DNA of 64,000 nucleotides from Hyphomicrobiales bacterium (GTDB lineage Bacteria; Pseudomonadota; Alphaproteobacteria; Rhizobiales; Rhizobiaceae): positions 1-64,000 of the forward strand of contig UCOA01000001.1 of assembly GCA_900474095.1 (NCBI GenBank), written 5' to 3'. Shown here piece after piece: positions 37,739 through 47,999 of the stretch (the first letter of the stretch is position 1; each line of letters opens with the position of its first letter). The notes under the pieces are model-generated. The model was not told the DNA's origin, did no database searches, and worked only from the letters and a program-made list of their open reading frames with translations. The translations under genes were made by a program, and so were the position numbers.

Positions 37739-38012
37739 ATGAAAGGGCGACAAATGTTGGTGGTCGCGGACCGATTGCACGGGTTCGGGTTCGGCGGTGC
37801 GCTGCGCGAAATCGGTCTCCCTCAGAAGGATGTCCCGCGCTTCTCACTTTTAACCTCGCCGTCGAGGGAGGGCAGCTTATATTCATTGCCGTTGCTCTCT
37901 TGGCGATGGCGTGCATGTCTTCGAATACTCACGCCTGCGGTTCTGGCTTGCCAATCTGATCGGAACGCTCTCGGCCTTCTGGTTCGTTCAGCGCATCGTC
38001 GGGTTCGGCTAA
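37739..38012 (+). pseudogene. Decayed HupE/UreJ-type membrane protein, C-terminal remnant
   Basis: Three frames together give a HupE/UreJ_2-like C-terminus: 'LHGFGFGGALREIGLPQKDVP', then 'FNLAVEGGQLIFIAVALLAMA' in a second frame, then 'EYSRLRFWLANLIGTLSAFW' to 'FVQRIVGFG' and TAA 38010-38012 in a third. At least two frameshifts and loss of the N-terminal half make it non-functional. Intact HupE proteins are nickel/cobalt permease-like. Confidence 0.65.
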
Positions 38013-38117
38013 TTTTGGAGCAGGCGGCGAACTCCATAAGGGTCAACGGTCAGAGACACCCCTTTAGTTTCCAAGATCGACCAAGTACAGGATGTTACTG
38101 CTAGCGTGCACGTCCGT

Positions 38118-38852
38118 TCAATTTCTTGAGTGGAAAAGAGGGGCAACGTTCAGGCTTATCTCCGTCACTAGTTTCCGGCGCAGAGCTGCTGCGTAGTCGT
38201 TTGTGTCCGTCGTCGTCATGACGAAGGCTCCGGGACCGCCAATGACGTTTTCTGAAAAATAGGATGCCAGCCGATAGCGAGGGTTCTCGTTCTCTGCTGG
38301 AATGGCGATTGCGTTGATCGTGTATCCCTTGGAAGCTGCCACCAGCCTGCTCCGCTGAACAGGAAGCCCATCGTTGTTCTCGCCGTTGGCAGATATATCG
38401 ATGATTTTTTTGGCCGCCTGTCCTCTGAACTGGTCAAGGAGCAGGCATCCTACGTCGATGGCCGAGGAAACCGATGTCCCGCGTCGACCCCTACGGCTAA
38501 GGCCGGTATCGCCTTTCTCACTGATCACCACGGCAGCAGCTTCGGCATCTTCCAGTCCGCAAATGCTTGTCCACGGGAGCACGACACGCGAGTTCCCAGG
38601 ACTCGACCATTCAAAATAGGCTATGCTAATGCAACCGAGATAATTGTTGGTAATGGCCGCAATTACGTCGGGCGAAGTGAGCGCTACCGCATGTCCGTTA
38701 CGCTGTAGGTCGGCAACCTCGGGATCGATAGAGGACGAGAAGTCGACCGCGAACACGACCGCGACATCAACTTCGGCGGCATGTGCCTGCAGCCCCCAAA
38801 GCACGGAAGTGGCAGCGGTCCCCGCTAGGCGCAAGAATGAGTTTAGTCCCAT
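38118..38852 (-). CDS. DUF1194/VWA domain secreted protein
   Basis: A 244-residue protein with a signal peptide ('AGTAATSVLWGLQAHA' then AEVDVAVVF). The mature part is a von Willebrand A domain with a MIDAS-like DFSSS (DxSxS) and the DUF1194 layout ('RNGHAVALTSPDVIAAI', 'YFEWSS'). Such proteins bind ligands through a divalent metal; function is unknown. The start at 38852 is chosen because AGGAGG lies upstream; the frame stays open to 39029. No linked gene is evident. Confidence 0.75.
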   Translation of the reverse strand: MGLNSFLRLAGTAATSVLWGLQAHAAEVDVAVVFAVDFSSSIDPEVADLQRNGHAVALTSPDVIAAITNNYLGCISIAYFEWSSPGNSRVVLPWTSICGLEDAEAAAVVISEKGDTGLSRRGRRGTSVSSAIDVGCLLLDQFRGQAAKKIIDISANGENNDGLPVQRSRLVAASKGYTINAIAIPAENENPRYRLASYFSENVIGGPGAFVMTTTDTNDYAAALRRKLVTEISLNVAPLFHSRN

Positions 38853-39631
38853 TGCTGGGCCCTCCTGCTGGTCATTCCGTAACATGGTGGAAAGATCGTA
38901 TGCTGCTTGCGAAAAACTCTTCGTATCAGAGGCGCGCAGATGCGGCCTCTTGGAGAAATTGATAGTGGGTGAGCGATCGGAGTATTTTGACCAGAAAGAT
39001 CTCACAGACGGGCGGCTCTGCATAATCACGTTTTGCTAATATTCCAGAGCCGACCCGCGAAGCTGGCTTGAGCCGTGCTTCTACTTGATGGGCTTAGGCG
39101 GAGAGGATGCCGACCAGCCAATGGCAGGGAAAGTAAAGCCGATTGGCCTCGATTGGCCTCGACAAGCAGAAGCTATGGACGTTCTCGAAAGTCATTCGCG
39201 AAGCGACGAGCGAGGATTTCTTCGATCGCGGCCAGTCCGGTGGCTGAACTTGGAAATGTCTGTCAAGAACAACGGGCCCATTCAGGTCGGGAGCGGCCGA
39301 ACAACAAGACCGTCGAGGCGGAAGCGGAATGCCGTCTCATTCCGCTCGGCGTAGCCCAGTCCCGGGTAGGTCCAGTGATAGCCGAGCATCTTGATTTGCT
39401 CGCTCGCCGCGCGGTCCAGAAGCAGTGGCGGCTACCCGTGGTGCAAGCCGGACGAGGCCGTGAAAAACATGCCTGGCGTAGAGGGGCTTGCACCCATCGA
39501 GCGCTACTTGAGAGAGGTTCGGTCGGTCCCATCGGAGTGCTAAAACTCGAACACGGCGTTCCAAAGAGGGGCCATCCCTTTCACAATGGTCCTGTAACAG
39601 CGCTGACTATGCAGATGTAAACCAATCGGAA
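38853..39631. other. Gene-poor stretch with weak open frames
   Basis: About 780 bases with no recognised gene. A minus-strand frame at 39282-39389 reads 'MLGYHWTYPGLGYAERNETA' and continues to a stop; it looks protein-like but I cannot place it. Plus-strand frames such as 39075-39620 show no motif. It may hold gene remnants. Confidence 0.4.
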
Positions 39632-40864
39632 TTAACTGGCCGATCTCCCGACGAGATGGTTCACCAGGCGCGCTGCTTCCTCAGCAATCCCCGGTATCGT
39701 TCCGGACTTCCGTGTCGATGCAAAGTCGAGGCCTGAAAAATACAAACCGGTCACGAAACCGATTCCGTTCTGGTGAATAGGCTGGCCGTCGTCGTCGATG
39801 GCATCCGCGATTTTGATCCACCGGAAATCGCCTCTGAAGCCTGTGCACCAGATCACCGAGCTTATGCCGCTCGTCGCCAACTCGATTGAGCGGATCGGTG
39901 GACTGGGCAGGCGTGGGGCGACCACCTCGGCTGGGTCGTCCTCGGCTGGCGGCGCGTTCAGCCCGACGCGCCGGATGTAATCGTCGATGAAGCGCTTGAC
40001 GTCGGCTGAACTTTCGTCGGCAAAGCGCATGTGATCGTCCAGGTCGTCTCCAAACACCAGCCTGCCGTTCTCTAGTCCCACGAAGCGTCCGAGTAGCACG
40101 ACGCCCTGGGCGCTCAACGATTGCAGGCTGATGGTATGGGTGGCACCAAGCAGGGCTCGCGGAGGCAGCTTCCCGGAAGGAAGGACGAATTCGCTGCGCG
40201 GCACGTCGAGAAAGCCGGACAGGGTCATCCAATTGAAGATGTCGCCGCCGCGGTAATGGCGGACCAGGCGGCCTGCTCGGCTCGTCGCCAGGAAGACCGA
40301 GCGCCCAGCGAGCGCCAGGTCCTCGGCGATCTGGCCGCCCGATTGACCGTTGCCGATCACCAAAACCGCACCTTGCTCTAGTTCGGCGGCATTGCGATAG
40401 GCCGAGGAATCGAGTTGGCGGAGCGTTGTCGGCAGTTCCACCGACGCATGCGGTCGCTTTGGACAGTTCAGGCTACCGCTGGCTATCACGACGTTGCGGG
40501 TCCGAAGTACACCGCCCGGCGTCGCCACGAGAAAGAGGCCGTCATCTCTGGACAACACCTCTACCGGAGCCTCGGTTGTCACCGGCAACCGATGCCGTTC
40601 GACATAGCTCTCGAGGTAGGAGACGAATTGATGCTGCGTGCTGGCGCCCCATGGATCAGACAGGTCAGGGGAATCACCGGGCAGCAACGAGCGGATGTTC
40701 GGCGAGTTCAGACGGAAGGAGTCCCACCGTTGGGTCCGCCAAGTTTCTCCGATGCAGCCGCGTTCAAGCACCAGATGGCCGTAGCCGTGCCGCTTGAGGA
40801 AATAGCTGACCCCAAGTCCAGCCGAGCCTGCGCCGATGACAATGGCATCAAGAATCCCTGTCAT
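39632..40864 (-). CDS. FAD/NAD(P)-binding flavin-containing monooxygenase
   Basis: A 410-residue class B flavoprotein. 'DAIVIGAGSAGLGVSYFLKR' is the FAD-binding Rossmann motif (GxGxxG), and 'AVLVIGNGQSGGQIAEDLA' the NAD(P)H-binding one. 'VIWCTGFRGDFRWI' resembles the ATGY-like motif near the C-terminus. Similar proteins (CzcO/YUC-like) oxidise small nucleophilic compounds or perform Baeyer-Villiger reactions. GGAGGAGGG lies upstream of the ATG. The adjacent genes give no clue to the substrate. Confidence 0.85.
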   Translation of the reverse strand: MTGILDAIVIGAGSAGLGVSYFLKRHGYGHLVLERGCIGETWRTQRWDSFRLNSPNIRSLLPGDSPDLSDPWGASTQHQFVSYLESYVERHRLPVTTEAPVEVLSRDDGLFLVATPGGVLRTRNVVIASGSLNCPKRPHASVELPTTLRQLDSSAYRNAAELEQGAVLVIGNGQSGGQIAEDLALAGRSVFLATSRAGRLVRHYRGGDIFNWMTLSGFLDVPRSEFVLPSGKLPPRALLGATHTISLQSLSAQGVVLLGRFVGLENGRLVFGDDLDDHMRFADESSADVKRFIDDYIRRVGLNAPPAEDDPAEVVAPRLPSPPIRSIELATSGISSVIWCTGFRGDFRWIKIADAIDDDGQPIHQNGIGFVTGLYFSGLDFASTRKSGTIPGIAEEAARLVNHLVGRSAS

Positions 40865-41170
40865 TACGTTTCCCTCCTCCCAAAGACCGGGGCGTAAAGA
40901 CGAACCAACCAGGCCCTGGTTGGCCGCAAGTCCTCAGTTCGGTAGCGTCCGAGCGGGCATCGAGATCGCCACGCCATCCATCCTTGCGGCTTTGCCATGG
41001 CTGTTCCACGAAAGACCGAAGATTGCCTTCAATTGATGTTCGGTTGCACCTGCTTCGGCAAACCAAGCACATCCGAGGTGTGGTGCGGTTTTGGGTATTC
41101 ACGACATAAACCACTCCGGGAGACCACCCCACGGCAATGAGCATGCTGCGCAACAGGTTTGCCTCCGGCT
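40865..41170. other. Intergenic stretch, nothing recognised
   Basis: 306 bases between the monooxygenase start and the stop of the second cyclase gene. No credible gene, repeat or hairpin was seen. Confidence 0.5.
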
Positions 41171-42913
41171 TTACTCTGGCAACCCTGCCAGGCGATAACC
41201 CTCGATGAAGTGGCGCCGCATGTTTTCATCGCGGAACGGTTGCGAAGCGGCCCAATGCCGAATTGTGAAATGCGGATTGCTGATCATAAACAACTCTGCC
41301 TCCCGGCGCGCCTCCTCGACGCGCCCGAGTTGCGCCAGGCTCGCTGCGAGAATGCGGCGCGATGTCGTGCGGTAGGTGTCGGGCCGGAGCAATGTCTGGA
41401 CAGCGGATTTGTAATCGTGAAGCGCATATTGCGCCTGCCCCAACATCCAATGGTACCAACCAGGTGGATGCGGATTGAGTCGAAGGGCCTTGCGTACGTG
41501 TTCGACGGCATCGGCTGGTCGGCCGTTCAACGTAATCAAATCCGAGCGCATCGCCCATGCGTCGGCATAATTTGGATCCAGTTTTAGGGCCGCATCGAAT
41601 TCGGCGTCCGATTCCGCCCAGCGGCGTTCATGTCCCAGGATGGTGCCCAATACCCACCGGTTCCCCGCGTCGTTGGGGTCGAGCGCGACAGCCCGTTGCG
41701 CTTCTGCCTCTGCCCGTGCCCGACTGGGCTCCATCGCCTCGTCCCAAAACTCCCAGCCACACCACAGATTGAGCGCCAGCCAGCGATGGGCCTCGGCATA
41801 CTCCGGATCGAGCCCGATTGCCTGCTCCAGCAAGAAAATCGCCTCCCGCGCGATCTGTGCCGTTTGAAGACCAAGACTCCGCGCGCGTACACAGAGTTCA
41901 TAGGCTTCCAAGTTCGCTGGTTTGTTGCGCGCTGGTTGAGCTGTCAATCGGCCAACCAAGGCCTCGACAATCCTGCTTGTCACCTCATCCTGGACAGCGA
42001 AAATATCCTCCAAGCCCCGATCAAACCGTTCGGCCCAAAGGTGGTCACCTCCGATAGCATCGATTAACTGAACATTGATCCGTACGCGTCCAGCGGCCCG
42101 CCGCGCGCTGCCCTCTAGGAGATAGCGCACGCCGAGGTCGTGAGCAATTCGGCGCGCGTCCACCGATCTACCCTTGTAGGCAAAGGTCGAGTTGCGGGCG
42201 ATGACGAACAATCCACTGGTCCTCGACAGGTCCGTGATCAGGTCTTCGGTGAGCCCGTCGACAAATATCTCTTGCTCCGGATCGTTGCTGAGGTTTGTGA
42301 ACGGAAGAATCGCGATCGAAGGCTTCAGAGGCAACGGCAGCGGCGCCTTCTCGACATGCCCGCAATAGTCCTGCGTTGTCGATGATGGCGACCATACCCG
42401 ATAGACGAGCACCGGTTCGGCGATGTTCTTCATCGTTTGCGGGCCAAGTTCGTCAAAGCCGAAGTCAAGCTTTCGCTTGACCTGCTCGTAGACGCTGCCG
42501 GAGACGCAGATGTCTTCTGGCGCTGCAAAAGATTGTAGCCGGGCAGCCACGTTAACGCCGTTACCATAGAGATCGCCTCCATCGACGATCACATCGCCCA
42601 AATTGATCCCGACGCGCAAAACGATCTTTTGATCCGCCGGCAGGCCGATATTGGCCTCTGCCATCCGGTTCTGCAGCGCGACCGCGCAGGTGACCGCGTT
42701 AACGGCGCTTGCGAACTCGACCAGCACGCCGTCACCCATCACTTTGACAATGCGCCCGTGGTGCTGCGCTACCAAGGGCACCAGAATGGCTCTTCGCCGC
42801 TCCTTCAGTACTGCGAGTGTGTTCGCCTCGTTCAGTTCGATGAGGCGGCTATAGCCAACCACATCGGCGGCCAATATAGCGGCAAGGCGGCGTTGGGCGC
42901 GTTCTTCGGCCAT
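41171..42913 (-). CDS. Class III adenylate/guanylate cyclase with TolB-like and TPR domains (second copy)
   Basis: A 580-residue paralogue of the protein at 30155-31927. The cyclase domain (~1-170) has 'LAAILAADVVGYSRLIELNE', 'VKVMGDGVLVEFASAVNAV' and 'VGINLGDVIVDGGDLYGNGVNVAAR'. The TolB-like part reads 'IAILPFTNLSNDPEQEIFVDGLTEDL'. TPR units follow ('WALNLWCGWEFWD' region onward). It differs clearly in sequence from the other copy, so this is an old duplication or separate acquisition rather than a recent repeat. It may make cAMP or act as a sensor. Confidence 0.9.
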   Translation of the reverse strand: MAEERAQRRLAAILAADVVGYSRLIELNEANTLAVLKERRRAILVPLVAQHHGRIVKVMGDGVLVEFASAVNAVTCAVALQNRMAEANIGLPADQKIVLRVGINLGDVIVDGGDLYGNGVNVAARLQSFAAPEDICVSGSVYEQVKRKLDFGFDELGPQTMKNIAEPVLVYRVWSPSSTTQDYCGHVEKAPLPLPLKPSIAILPFTNLSNDPEQEIFVDGLTEDLITDLSRTSGLFVIARNSTFAYKGRSVDARRIAHDLGVRYLLEGSARRAAGRVRINVQLIDAIGGDHLWAERFDRGLEDIFAVQDEVTSRIVEALVGRLTAQPARNKPANLEAYELCVRARSLGLQTAQIAREAIFLLEQAIGLDPEYAEAHRWLALNLWCGWEFWDEAMEPSRARAEAEAQRAVALDPNDAGNRWVLGTILGHERRWAESDAEFDAALKLDPNYADAWAMRSDLITLNGRPADAVEHVRKALRLNPHPPGWYHWMLGQAQYALHDYKSAVQTLLRPDTYRTTSRRILAASLAQLGRVEEARREAELFMISNPHFTIRHWAASQPFRDENMRRHFIEGYRLAGLPE

Positions 42914-43567
42914 TTTGCATGACTCCTTTCACAGAACGCTGTGCACTTGATTGTATAATGCCCCTTTCAAATGTCTATCGTAGGCAATGAACCGAGATCG
43001 CGTCCCGGCGCTTCTCTTGCTGTCGATGGGCTCCTTTCTCGACGCTGATGCAGCGCGTACCGCAAGAAGGCATCTCGGCAAACGGGCTTGGGTCGGCGTT
43101 GTCGACTCTGATCAGGCAGCGCTCGTTGGTCCTACACATGGCGTGAAGGTCATGGCAAGCTTGCGGGCCACGACGACCTTCGCCTTCTTGAGGCCGGCGC
43201 CCTTCGCGATAGCAACAATTTCGCGAACCACTCTGCGGGGCCCCAAAGCCAGGTTGGGGATGTCGAGGCCGGATCGACCGAACTGACGCCGTCCACCGAA
43301 AAAGATGATCGACCTATTGTGGGGGACTGCCGCGAGCGGCCCTCGAGGCTGCCGCCAATTGTCTTCAAATTCGTGGTGTCGTTGATCGCGGCAGCGTTGT
43401 CACGAGTTAGGCGAAATTGGCGACCATTATCGGCTATCGATTATCCGTTCGGTTCGACCGGGCAGATCGGAAAAATCACCGATAGGCGGCGGGGACTGTA
43501 ACGCTGCGGTGGCGATTTTCTTTGGCGGTTCAGGTGATGGCCTCCAACCCAGCAAAGGAGAGCTCCA
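42914..43567. other. Gene-poor stretch with no recognised gene
   Basis: 654 bases. Open frames at 42987-43286 and around 43220-43501 (+) lack motifs and good ribosome sites. The segment may hold decayed genes. The right end includes the ribosome site of the secreted-protein gene. Confidence 0.45.
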
Positions 43568-44077
43568 GTGAAGACATCATGGATCGCTGCCGTGGCCATG
43601 TCCTTGACCGCGCTGACCCACCCGGCCTTGGCCGACGAAGCCGGGTTTTTGAAGTCGCTTCGTGGTACGTGGTCAGGCAAGGGCACGATCATAACGAGGA
43701 TCGGGTCCTCCCCGTTTAATGTACTTTGTGATTTTAATACCAAGGCCGCCGGTGTGTCTCTCGCAATGACGGGTTCGTGCCGTGGCCTGGTGGTTGTGCG
43801 CCGAACAGTCTCCGCAGACATTAAAGCCAACGGCGTAAGATATAGCGGAACTTATCTCGGGCCATCGGGAGTCCCGTCTACGTTGTCGGGGACACGCACA
43901 GGCAATTCAATAGACCTTGCGGTACGCTGGGGCCGTGAAACGAACGGGGACCGCGTGGCCCGGATGACGATCGAAAAGGTCGGTGGCAATCGCCTCAGAT
44001 TGCGAACCATCGACAAGGATCTCAAAACGGGAACGGCCGTGGTGACGAGCGACATTCGCTTGACCCGGTACCGGTAG
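43568..44077 (+). CDS. Secreted hypothetical protein
   Basis: A 169-residue protein with GTG start 43568 and AGGAG upstream. A signal peptide ('WIAAVAMSLTALTHPALA') is followed by 'DEAGFLKSLRGTWSGKGTI', then a repeating beta-strand pattern rich in Gly, Thr and Arg ('RYSGTYLGPSGVPSTLSGTR'). It looks like a periplasmic lipocalin- or barrel-like fold. I do not recognise a named family; similar short proteins are common hypotheticals in rhizobia. No operon partner is evident. Confidence 0.7.
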   Translation: MKTSWIAAVAMSLTALTHPALADEAGFLKSLRGTWSGKGTIITRIGSSPFNVLCDFNTKAAGVSLAMTGSCRGLVVVRRTVSADIKANGVRYSGTYLGPSGVPSTLSGTRTGNSIDLAVRWGRETNGDRVARMTIEKVGGNRLRLRTIDKDLKTGTAVVTSDIRLTRYR

Positions 44078-44204
44078 GCGAAGAACGAAAACGCCGGCTG
44101 CGCCGATGCCGGTCACCGGCATAGAATTTTGACTATCGAGGAAGTCGTTCACTGCCGTATAGCGCGGCGGCAACGACTACCGTCGGACATTCGGCTTTGC
44201 CTTG

Positions 44205-45095
44205 TCATAGATATCGCCGAAAGAAATCGAGCACCGCGTCGCGCATTTTCTGCGTTTCACGGTGTCCGATGCCGTGTTCCTTGAGGAGGGTCAGCACCTT
44301 GCTTGCCCCGGCGGCTTCATAGGCGGTGGTGGTTGCGGTGAAGGCGCGTTGGATGGCTGCCGCCGGCGTCAGTGGATCGTCAAGGCCGGTGCAGATGAGT
44401 TGGGGACGGGGGGCGATGAGGCCGGCGATTTCGCCGGTCGAGGTTTCCGACAGCAGCCCGGGAACGGTCAGATAGTGACCGTGCAGGTCGTGGGCGCCGG
44501 TCTCAATGAGCGCGTCGAAATCGGCATAGCTGCAAAGATGCGCGACGGCCTTGAGGCGCGGATCGATGGCGGCGAGGAAATAGGAGAGGGTGGCGCCCAT
44601 GGAAATGCCGGTCATGCCGATGCGGCGGGCATCGACGTCGCCGCGGGATGCTAGCCAGGCCAGTGCGGCGGCCTGCTCGCCGAGCATCTGACCAAACAAC
44701 GTTTGTCCATGCCAAAGGGCCGCCTTTGCGGCGGCATTTTCGCTCACTCCCGCCCGCTCGCCGAAGGTCGGCATATCGATGCAAAGAGTGACATAGCCTT
44801 CCTTGGCCAGAACAGGTCCAGGCGCATTCAGGAGCACCGGCCGCCCTTCGAGAAGCTCGCTCGCACCGATGTCATATTGGTGGCCATGCGCATGGGCGTA
44901 GAGGATGGCCGGCCCCGGCCCGCGGCTTGCCACTGGTCTCGTCAGGAAACCGCGGATTTCCGGTCCATCGGATAGGCGGAAACGCAGGTGCTCGACGATG
45001 TGGTCCCCGCGGTCCTCGGCAACGGATTCGACCAGAACCAGCGACGCAGTCGCCACGTGCAGAAGATCTCTCAGCCGCTCCACGGAAATTGCCAT
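44205..45095 (-). CDS. Dienelactone hydrolase-like alpha/beta hydrolase
   Basis: A 296-residue hydrolase. 'AILYAHAHGHQYDIG' is the oxyanion region, GISMGA holds the nucleophile Ser, and 'GIGHRETQKMRDAVLDFF' supplies the C-terminal His. An N-terminal strand-rich part ('VEHLRFRLSDGPEIRGFLTRP') resembles acetyl-xylan-esterase-type proteins. No signal peptide is evident, so it is probably cytoplasmic. It is the last gene of the rhamnogalacturonate operon, 12 bases after kduD, so removing acetyl or methyl esters from imported oligogalacturonides is plausible. Not proven. Confidence 0.75.
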   Translation of the reverse strand: MAISVERLRDLLHVATASLVLVESVAEDRGDHIVEHLRFRLSDGPEIRGFLTRPVASRGPGPAILYAHAHGHQYDIGASELLEGRPVLLNAPGPVLAKEGYVTLCIDMPTFGERAGVSENAAAKAALWHGQTLFGQMLGEQAAALAWLASRGDVDARRIGMTGISMGATLSYFLAAIDPRLKAVAHLCSYADFDALIETGAHDLHGHYLTVPGLLSETSTGEIAGLIAPRPQLICTGLDDPLTPAAAIQRAFTATTTAYEAAGASKVLTLLKEHGIGHRETQKMRDAVLDFFRRYL

Positions 45096-45107
45096 TGGGG
45101 ACCCGTT

Positions 45108-45860
45108 CTATCGAACCAGCCAGCCGCCATCGACGGGCAGAACGGTTCCCGTCACATAGCTCGAGGCCGGTGCGGCGAAAAACAGGACCGCTGTGGCGAG
45201 ATCGTCCGGTGTGCCCCAGCGCCCCATCGGGATGCGTGCGGAAATTTGCTGATTGCGGTCGGGGTCGCTTCGCAACGCCTCGGTATTGTCGGTTGCCATG
45301 TAGCCCGGGGCGATGGCGTTGACCGTGATGCCATGCGGCGCAAGCTCATTGGCCATCGCCTTCGTCAGCCCGGCAATGCCGTGCTTGGACGCCGAATAGG
45401 CGGGCACGCGGATGCCGCCCTGGAAGGTAAGCATCGAGGCGATGTTGACGATCCGCCCAGCCCGTTTCGTCTCGACCATCTGGCGGGCAACGGCCTGAGA
45501 CAGGAGGAAGGCCGCCTTCAGGTTGACATCGATGACATCGTCCCAATCGTTCTCGGAGTATTCGAGCAGGTCGGCGCGGCGGATGATGCCCGCATTGTTG
45601 ACAAGAATGTCGATGCCGCCAAAGGCTGCTGCGGCTTCAGCGACAACCGCGTTCGCATCGAATGCCTTGGAGAGATCGACCACGATCGCGTGAAAGCGGC
45701 GGCCAGTCTGCCCGACGCGTTCGGCGGTGTCCGGCATGGGAGAAGAGCCGAGCGCGACGATGTCGGCTCCGGCTCGCGCGAGCGCCAATGCCATTCCTTG
45801 GCCAAGGCCCGTCCTTGCTCCGGTGACCAGGGCAACTTTTCCAGAAAGGTCAAACAGCAT
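45108..45860 (-). CDS. kduD: KduD-like 2-dehydro-3-deoxy-D-gluconate 5-dehydrogenase (SDR)
   Basis: A 250-residue SDR closely fitting Kdu[26 protein letters not shown], '[18 protein letters not shown]' (catalytic Ser/Tyr/Lys region) and '[18 protein letters not shown]'. KduD reduces 2,5-diketo-3-deoxygluconate to KDG in pectin catabolism. It follows KduI in function and shares an operon with it. ATG 45860 overlaps the ATPase stop (45850); TTG 45866 is also possible. The product KDG would feed the Entner-Doudoroff route. Confidence 0.88.
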   Translation of the reverse strand: MLFDLSGKVALVTGARTGLGQGMALALARAGADIVALGSSPMPDTAERVGQTGRRFHAIVVDLSKAFDANAVVAEAAAAFGGIDILVNNAGIIRRADLLEYSENDWDDVIDVNLKAAFLLSQAVARQMVETKRAGRIVNIASMLTFQGGIRVPAYSASKHGIAGLTKAMANELAPHGITVNAIAPGYMATDNTEALRSDPDRNQQISARIPMGRWGTPDDLATAVLFFAAPASSYVTGTVLPVDGGWLVR

Positions 45861-46935
45861 GGTCAAGACGCAGGCCCCTTTCGTTAAACAGATGGAGCGG
45901 TGCGGCCGCGAGCGACAGGCGAAGCTCAGTCCCGGGGGTCAGATTGTGCTGGCCAGGTGCGACCACCAGGATCTTCTGGCCGGAGACATCAGCGTGGATG
46001 ACGGTTTCGGAGCCGAGCGCTTCGACAAGCTTGATACTGGCCGGAATGCCGGCCGCGTCGCTTCCGACTGTAATATGCTGGGGGCGGACTCCAACCGTGA
46101 TCCGCGCGCCCTTGCCAATATTGGCACCGTTGACCGCAATCTCGATCCGCTGTCCGCCGGGCAAAGCAGCGATCGCCTTGCCGGATTGCACGGCTTCAAC
46201 CGTTCCCTCGAGGAAGTTCATGTGCGGCGAGCCGATGAAGCCGGCGACGAAGCGGTTTGCCGGCGAATTATAGAGCTCCAGCGGCGTGCCGATCTGCTCG
46301 ATCCGGCCGGCGCGCAGCACGACGATCCGGTCTGCCAGCGTCATCGCCTCGACCTGGTCATGGGTGACATAGATCATCGTTGCCGAAAGCCGGGCATGAA
46401 GGGCCGCAAGCTCGGCGCGCGTCGAGCCGCGCAGCTCTGCGTCGAGGTTGGAGAGCGGCTCGTCGAGCAGGAAGGCGACCGGCCGGCGCACGATGGCGCG
46501 GCCGATAGCGACACGCTGGCGCTGGCCGCCCGAAAGCTGGCCCGGCCGCCGGTCGAGATAGGGCTCGATCTCCAGCATGCGAGCTGCCTCGGTGATGCGC
46601 TCGGTGATCTCGGCCTTCGGCATTTTGGTGTTTTCGAGGCCGAAAGCGAGGTTCTGGCGCACGCTCATATGCGGGTAGAGCGCGTAGGACTGAAACACCA
46701 TGGCAAGGCCGCGGTCGGCCGCTGGGGTGTCGTTGACCACCTTGCCGTCGATCGCAAGTTCGCCGCCCGTCGGCTTCTCTAGGCCGGCGATGATGCGAAG
46801 CAGTGTCGACTTGCCGCAACCGGAAGGGCCGACGAAGACGACGAGTTCGCCATTGGCAATCTCCAGGTTGATGCCGTGAATGACGTCCACCGCCCCGAAG
46901 GATTTTGTCACATTGGTAAGCTTGATATGACCCAT
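45850..46935 (-). CDS. Carbohydrate ABC transporter ATP-binding protein (MalK/UgpC type)
   Basis: A 361-residue ATPase with Walker [10 protein letters not shown], signature LSGGQRQR, Walker B '[13 protein letters not shown]' and switch VTHDQ, plus a C-terminal MalK-type regulatory TOBE region ('[10 protein letters not shown]'). It powers the importer formed by the two upstream permeases and the binding protein. It lies 11 bases after the MalG-type permease gene and overlaps kduD. The frame stays open upstream past 46935, but the true start is at 'MGHIKLTNV'. Confidence 0.93.
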   Translation of the reverse strand: MGHIKLTNVTKSFGAVDVIHGINLEIANGELVVFVGPSGCGKSTLLRIIAGLEKPTGGELAIDGKVVNDTPAADRGLAMVFQSYALYPHMSVRQNLAFGLENTKMPKAEITERITEAARMLEIEPYLDRRPGQLSGGQRQRVAIGRAIVRRPVAFLLDEPLSNLDAELRGSTRAELAALHARLSATMIYVTHDQVEAMTLADRIVVLRAGRIEQIGTPLELYNSPANRFVAGFIGSPHMNFLEGTVEAVQSGKAIAALPGGQRIEIAVNGANIGKGARITVGVRPQHITVGSDAAGIPASIKLVEALGSETVIHADVSGQKILVVAPGQHNLTPGTELRLSLAAAPLHLFNERGLRLDHAV

Positions 46936-46946
46936 GACGGCCTCCT

Positions 46947-47999
46947 CTATTTCAATCCGGTGCCGGCGATGCCGGTGGTGATGAAGCGCTGCAGGAAGAT
47001 GAAGACGAGGACGACGGGGATCATCGTCACGACCGTCATCGCAAGAATGAAATGCCACTGCACGTTCAGCTCGCCGGAATAGATGCTCAGGCCCACTTGC
47101 AGAGTGTAGAGCTCCTTGCGCGAGAGCACGATCAGCGGCCAGAGGAAGTCGTTCCAGCGCCAGACGACGGAGAAGATTGCCAGCACCGCAAGTGCGGGTG
47201 CGGTAAGCGGCAGGATGATGCGCCAATAGATCTGCCATTCCGACGCCTTGTCCATGCGGGCCGCGTCGATCAACTCGTCTGGAATGGTCAGCATGTACTG
47301 GCGCAGGATGAACACGCCGGTCGGCGTCGCGACCGTCGGCAATATGACGCCCCAGAGATTGTTGAACAGCCCAAGCGCCGAGATAATCGAGTAGAGCGGC
47401 ACCATGATCACCGATAGCGGCACCATCAGCGTCGCAAGGATCAGCAGCATGGCGAATGTCCGGCCTCGGAATTCGTACTTGCTGAGCGCGAAGGCGGCCA
47501 TTGAATTGACGACGAGCGTGATCAGCGTCGCCGTCACCGTCACGAAGACGGAGTTCCAGAGATAGCGGACGAAATCGAACTGGGTGAAGGGTTCGGTGTA
47601 GTTTCCGGTGGCGAAGGACATCTGCCGCACGGGCGTGCGCTCGGCGATATTGACCTTGATGATCTCGCCCGGTTTTTGCGGATCGACCATCTGACTGATG
47701 ATGCCGATGCGCCGGACTTCGGCGAGGGTCGCCTTGCTTCCGTCGGGCAAAGTGACGTCGTAGAGGTCGAGCGGCTTGTCGTAGCCCTCGACCGTCGCCT
47801 TCTGGGTGACGTAGGGCAGGATGCTCGGCGGAAATTCCGCCAGTGCCGCTGGCGACTTGAACGACGAACCGACGAGCCAGACGGCCGGGCCGAACATGAT
47901 GAACAGGCCGCCGACGAGCCAGACCCAGGTGACGATGTCCGTCCAGTGCCAGCCCTTGCCGCCCTTGCGACGGAGGAGGAATTCCGCGACCCGGCTCAT
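46947..47999 (-). CDS. Carbohydrate ABC transporter permease (MalG type)
   Basis: A 350-residue inner-membrane permease with six predicted membrane segments and a long periplasmic insertion after the first (about residues 45-120). The EAA motif region is '[20 protein letters not shown]'. Its ATG overlaps the stop of the MalF-type permease (47996-47999), so the two are coupled. With its partner, binding protein and ATPase it should import rhamnogalacturonate or oligogalacturonide fragments. Confidence 0.92.
   Translation of the reverse strand: MSRVAEFLLRRKGGKGWHWTDIVTWVWLVGGLFIMFGPAVWLVGSSFKSPAALAEFPPSILPYVTQKATVEGYDKPLDLYDVTLPDGSKATLAEVRRIGIISQMVDPQKPGEIIKVNIAERTPVRQMSFATGNYTEPFTQFDFVRYLWNSVFVTVTATLITLVVNSMAAFALSKYEFRGRTFAMLLILATLMVPLSVIMVPLYSIISALGLFNNLWGVILPTVATPTGVFILRQYMLTIPDELIDAARMDKASEWQIYWRIILPLTAPALAVLAIFSVVWRWNDFLWPLIVLSRKELYTLQVGLSIYSGELNVQWHFILAMTVVTMIPVVLVFIFLQRFITTGIAGTGLK

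Noticed and set aside
39075-39620. Plus-strand open frame (181 codons) between the VWA and monooxygenase genes
   Set aside because: No motif, no good ribosome site and unusual composition; left as a gene-poor stretch.
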